DNA of 64,000 nucleotides from Pleodorina starrii. Its lineage: Eukaryota > Chlorophyta > Chlorophyceae > Chlamydomonadales > Volvocaceae. The position numbers and the translations under genes were made by a program. Below are positions 61,201-64,000 of the stretch, piece by piece. The stretch's first letter is position 1. Each line of letters starts with the position of its first letter. The stretch covers positions 1 to 64,000 of the forward strand of contig BRXU01000032.1 in NCBI GenBank assembly GCA_030267565.1, written 5' to 3'. The notes below the pieces were generated by a model that saw only the letters and a program-made list of their open reading frames with translations, ran no database searches and was not told the DNA's origin.

Positions 61201-62492
61201 CTGTGAAAGGCAGGAAACCGATGGGGACAGGGACGTTCATAAAATTATTTATTTGTTGTCGCCTCTGCCTTGGCAGCAAGCCTCTGCCTTGGCTACGGTA
61301 CGGCTACTACATGGGTGTCAACATAAACATTTTGAGTAGTGTGATGTGGGGTCGTAGCTCAAATGGTAGAGCGCCTGCTTAGCATGAGGCTGAGCGCCGC
61401 AGAGAATGCGGGAGGTAGGGGGATCGATGCCCTCCGACTCCAGTATTGCATTAAAAGATTTATTTTAGGTTACCGCGCCCGCGCATCGCCGCACTTTTTC
61501 CACTCTCTGTCCTGACTCGGATATTTAAAACGAACCGTTTGCGGTTGCGTTTGACTTATTCCGAGGACGGACAGGCCCCACCTGGCGCAGGTCGTCCGAT
61601 CCCCGGGAGCGCTCGGCTCCCCGCGTCGCCCGCGCTCAAACATTCCGTGCTCGGTTCGGCACTCGTGCATACCCCTACTCCTCCTCGTCCCCCACCCCCA
61701 AACCCACCTCCCTACTACCTCCCGTCCTCCCTCCCCCCCAGGACCAGTCCCTGCGCGGCGCCGACCCGGTCATCTGGTACTCGTTCGGTGTGACCCACGC
61801 CCCCCGAGTGGAGGACTTCCCGGTCATGCCCGTCGAGGTGCGTGAAGAAGGGGGGGGGGGGGTGGAGGGTGTCTGGAGGGGGCGTGAGGCGTCCGGGTCC
61901 TGTGGGGTCGGAGCGGGCGCGAGTGGTTACAGTAGCGGTTGAAGGCAGCGACAGCGGCAGCAGCTGCTACCTGCTACCTGGAGATGTGCGGAGCTGCGGA
62001 TGCGTTGCCAACCCATCCCTCCATCCCTCCATCCCTCCATCCCTCCATCCCTCCATCCCTCCATCCCTCCATCCCTCCATCCCTCCATCCCTCCATCCCT
62101 CCATCCCTCCATCCCTCCATCCCGTCTTGGCCACTCTCGCCCCGGCCTACCATACACAGCTCGCGAACCCCTCGCCCCCCCGCTTTATCCGGGGGTGCCA
62201 GCCTGCCCACAGCCGCGGGGCTGTTCGCGTGTATCCGTGTCGCCCCTCCCACCCCGATCCCCTGACCCCCCTGACCCCTGGACCCCCCCCCCAGGTGTGC
62301 GGCTTCAGCCTCAAGCCCGACGGCTTCTTCACCAGCAACCCCGCCGTCGACCTGCCGCCCTGCCGCGACCCGGCCAGCAAGGAGGAGGGGGTTCCGCAGA
62401 ATCAGAACCAGATCCAGCTTATCACGACGGGCGGCACCGCGGTGGGAGGCGCCGCCGGCAGCGCCTGCTGCCTGCCTGCCTCCAAGCTGTGA
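52225..62492 (+). CDS. Copper-containing (TPQ) primary amine oxidase with peroxisomal SKL terminus
   Basis: Nineteen exons, 849 residues: 52225-52393, 52463-52714, 52796-52929, 53121-53330, 54034-54173, 54605-54656, 55118-55210, 55611-55745, 56723-56904, 57193-57258, 57936-58001, 58242-58308, 58722-58894, 59328-59456, 59810-59959, 60344-60417, 60852-61015, 61742-61837 and 62295-62492. The enzyme oxidises primary amines to aldehyde, NH3 and H2O2. All key residues are visible: catalytic-base Asp466 ([11 protein letters not shown]), the TPQ precursor Tyr550 ([12 protein letters not shown]), and copper ligands His604/His606 ([16 protein letters not shown]) and His771 ([15 protein letters not shown]). 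The N2-domain start [15 protein letters not shown] is at about residue 144. The last three residues are SKL, a type 1 peroxisomal targeting signal, so H2O2 would be made inside peroxisomes. The first two exons add about 140 unrecognised residues. They join in phase after the TATA box but are less certain (0.5). Intron 52715-52795 is 81 nt and in frame, so it could be retained. Confidence 0.92.
55803..56280 (+). repeat. (GGGAGA)n hexamer array
   Basis: About 70 almost perfect hexamers, grading at the right end into (GGGGAG)n, within the intron after the exon 55611-55745. The whole array is open in several frames on both strands. Confidence 0.97.
56281..56480 (+). repeat. 35-bp minisatellite, about six copies
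   Basis: The marker AACGGAGAAAGG recurs at 56284, 56319, 56354, 56389, 56424 and 56459, exactly 35 bp apart, with (GGGGAG) filler. It directly abuts the GGGAGA array, so it probably arose from it. Confidence 0.95.
59053..59312 (+). repeat. (CCCCCT)n C-rich array
   Basis: Irregular CCCCCT/CCCCTC repeats ending shortly before the acceptor of the exon 59328-59456. It doubles as an extreme polypyrimidine tract. Confidence 0.9.
60046..60163 (+). repeat. (ACCAC)n pentamer array
   Basis: About 23 perfect ACCAC units in the intron after the exon 59810-59959. Confidence 0.97.
61348..61442 (+). tRNA. tRNA-Ala (anticodon AGC) with a 22-nt intron
   Basis: The cloverleaf can be drawn base by base. The acceptor GGGGTCG pairs with CGACTCC (one G-U), followed by discriminator A. 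The D arm is GCTC/GAGC. The anticodon stem CCTGC/GCGGG carries loop TT-AGC-A|T, and the T arm GGGGG/CCCTC carries loop ATCGATG. An intron of 22 nt (61385-61406) interrupts after position 37, the canonical place for eukaryotic nuclear tRNA introns. The A and B box regions (TAGCTCAAATGG and GATCGATGCC) allow internal RNA polymerase III promotion, and a TTTT terminator follows at 61463. The gene lies on the same strand inside the intron 61016-61741 of the amine oxidase. The G at T-loop position 60 and A at 54 are slightly unusual. Confidence 0.95.
61463..61466 (+). terminator. RNA polymerase III T-run after tRNA-Ala
   Basis: TTTATTTT 17-24 nt after the tRNA 3' end; the TTTT run is the expected pol III stop. 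Confidence 0.6.
62012..62122 (+). repeat. (CATCCCTC)n octamer array
   Basis: About 13-14 perfect octamers in the last intron of the amine oxidase gene. Confidence 0.97.
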
Positions 62493-63851
62493 CGTCGCTG
62501 CCGGCAGTACGGCATGAAAAGGCACGACGACCGCCCGACGACCGTCCGAGGAATGTCCGCCCGAGGAACAAAGAAGTGCTGCTTCGCTTCGCTTTGCTTT
62601 GCGCGACGAAGTTCCTCTACGCGCCGAAACCAATGTTGGGAAGCATCTTTTGACTGCGCCGTACGGCACCTCGGGGTGGCCTCGGTTTGTTTGTTCGCAG
62701 CGGATGAGTTGTACCAGTAGGAAGTGAAAATATGCCAAAGTGAGAGAAATTGATGCGGGAAAAGGAGAGATTTCGATTTGACTCCATTCTTTTTGCCGGA
62801 TTGGCGCTCGTGGTCCGGGCGCAGCAGTTGATGTGGCCCGCACGAGAGGGATAATGTACGACACGATGTGTACCAATACGACACAACGAATACGGCGGTA
62901 GTAATTGCAAGCATACGACCGAGGCAGGTGCAGCCGCTTGCCCTTCGGCAACACTGCCCAGAGCGCTCGCGGCGGCCCTCTGCTGTGCATCTGATTGTGA
63001 GGCTTGCGGGCCTTTTGCTGGGTGGGTGGAGGGTCGCGGAGGTGGAGGCGCCGCCACTCCCTGACCACCGGTTTTCATTTGTTTGGGCGTCAAGAGCATG
63101 GTTGGGTTAACAAAAGGTCTTTTTGCCCCAATGGAACATACAGGGGAATCTGTACAAGAGCAGTCTTTTTAGGGTTGGTTTGTGGGTGTAGCGAAGGTTG
63201 TGTGCGCAAGGTTACGATCTGTACGACAGGTGGCCTCACATGCTTCTACCGTACCGATATCTGCCAAGTGCGGGCATAGCTTATTTTTGCATAAACTGGG
63301 TTGTTGTTCGGGTGTGGGGAGAACGAAGATGGCGAGGATGCGGATCAGCGGCCGAGCGCCATGTTAACTTCCTCACACATCGGTTGCCGCTTCTACCAGT
63401 TGACGATTGATGCATTTGAGGTTTCATTCGCGCCACACCGGCAGCGCTTCGCCGCAATCTCATTTTGCTAATGAAGTGTGAAGCTCGGGATAAGGCAGGG
63501 CGGATTGTTATCTGCTTGTATGGTTGTTGCTTTGGCGCGGGGCGTGCCTCACGGGGTGCTGGCGGCCTTGCGAGCGGATCTGTCCCGCAAGGACAGACTG
63601 CGTTCTGATGCGGGGCGGGCCTCTGCTTTCTGCAGTTGGGGGCCATGAATGTGGCAAACAAAAGGGGAGGAAGGGGTATACCGGTTTAAGGTAACAGAAA
63701 GGCGAAGCTGCTTAGCCGCTTGCTGGGGAACGGAAGGTGGTACAGTTGTGTAAGGACGCAGTCGATAGGACTGTGTTGTGTTGGTACTTGTAAGCACTGC
63801 CCGGGGGCTCCTGAGTCAACTCCTTGGCGGCAAAGCATGTCACAATCCGCA
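62493..63851. other. 3' flank between convergent genes
   Basis: No supported coding sequence. The amine oxidase 3' UTR begins here. The only plus-strand TGTAA polyadenylation-type motifs I see are far downstream (near 63748 and 63787), which would give a UTR of about 1.25 kb. Confidence 0.5.
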
Positions 63852-63979
63852 TCAGAGGTGGGCCAGGTGTGCAGTACCGGCAAGTGCCCCACTCCCCCCC
63901 ACCCGCTTCAGTCGCTGCCTTCTCCACAAATATCCCCAAGGTGCCGGACCGGCGCCTTCATCCTCATCATCCGGGGGGT
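63852..63979 (-). CDS. Last exon of an unidentified gene entering from the right
   Basis: A strong acceptor (TTTTCTTGCAG on the minus strand, ending at 63980) opens a frame reading PPDDEDEGAGPAPWGYLWRR then QRLKR and a Gly/Ala/Leu tail to a TGA at 63852. The acidic DDEDEGAG followed by a basic RRQRLKR is protein-like, but the family cannot be told from 42 residues. Confidence 0.45.
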
Positions 63980-64000
63980 CTGCAAGAAAATTGTACAGCC

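Noticed and set aside
62012..62122. Octamer and pentamer arrays considered as CRISPR-like or centromeric repeats
   Set aside because: There are no spacers between units and the arrays are short; they are simple intronic satellites in a eukaryotic genome.

Overview
This is eukaryotic nuclear DNA, most likely from a chlorophycean green alga of the Chlamydomonas/Volvox group. Coding sequence is GC-rich and broken into many short exons with GTGAGT/GTGCGT-type donors and pyrimidine-AG acceptors. Introns are full of microsatellites and G- or C-homopolymers. Interstitial TTTAGGG/TTTTAGGG-like tracts occur in introns, and the largest gene belongs to a membrane/TPR/PAS (TmcB-like) family that is common in these algae. 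The lineage is an inference; the gene structure is read directly. All exon models were built by hand from splice consensus, reading phase and protein-family similarity.

Layout. (1) 144-25736, minus: one very large gene with 37 visible exons and about 2180 residues, whose 3' end lies beyond base 1. It encodes a multi-pass membrane module, a TmcB/TmcC-type TPR block, about five PAS-like domains, low-complexity linkers and a second membrane/ectodomain module. (2) 25737-28990: an AT-richer, microsatellite-poor stretch with three weak small ORFs on the minus strand. (3) 28991-35286, plus: a 7-exon, about 1639-residue GATA protein with two GATA zinc fingers and long Gln/Ala/Gly/His-rich tracts. (4) 37132-41699, plus: a 7-exon gene of an algal family with a FLSHAWG...YWIDIFCKNQ...WCLFEIL core, a 20-nt micro-exon and an apparent 185-residue glycine tract. 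(5) 43526-49743, minus: a complete 12-exon Notchless/Rsa4 (NLE1) WD40 ribosome-assembly gene. (6) 52225-62492, plus: a 19-exon copper-containing amine oxidase ending in a peroxisomal SKL signal. An intron-containing tRNA-Ala(AGC) gene lies inside one of its introns. (7) 63852-63979, minus: the last exon of another gene entering from the right.

The genes do not form a pathway; this is an ordinary stretch of algal chromosome. The most unusual features are non-coding. A dispersed sequence of about 34 bp (GGTTATCCACGTATAGGCC followed by GGAGCCCGTGAACGG) recurs in introns of the two minus-strand genes, often 30-80 nt upstream of the 3' splice site. A second CCGCAGCGGTGGGACG-like motif and a third pair of 47-bp copies behave in a similar way. 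A degenerate copy of an exon end sits in a Notchless intron, and a promoter-plus-first-exon-like segment lies inside a PAS-gene intron. Extreme hexamer, pentamer and minisatellite arrays fill several introns.
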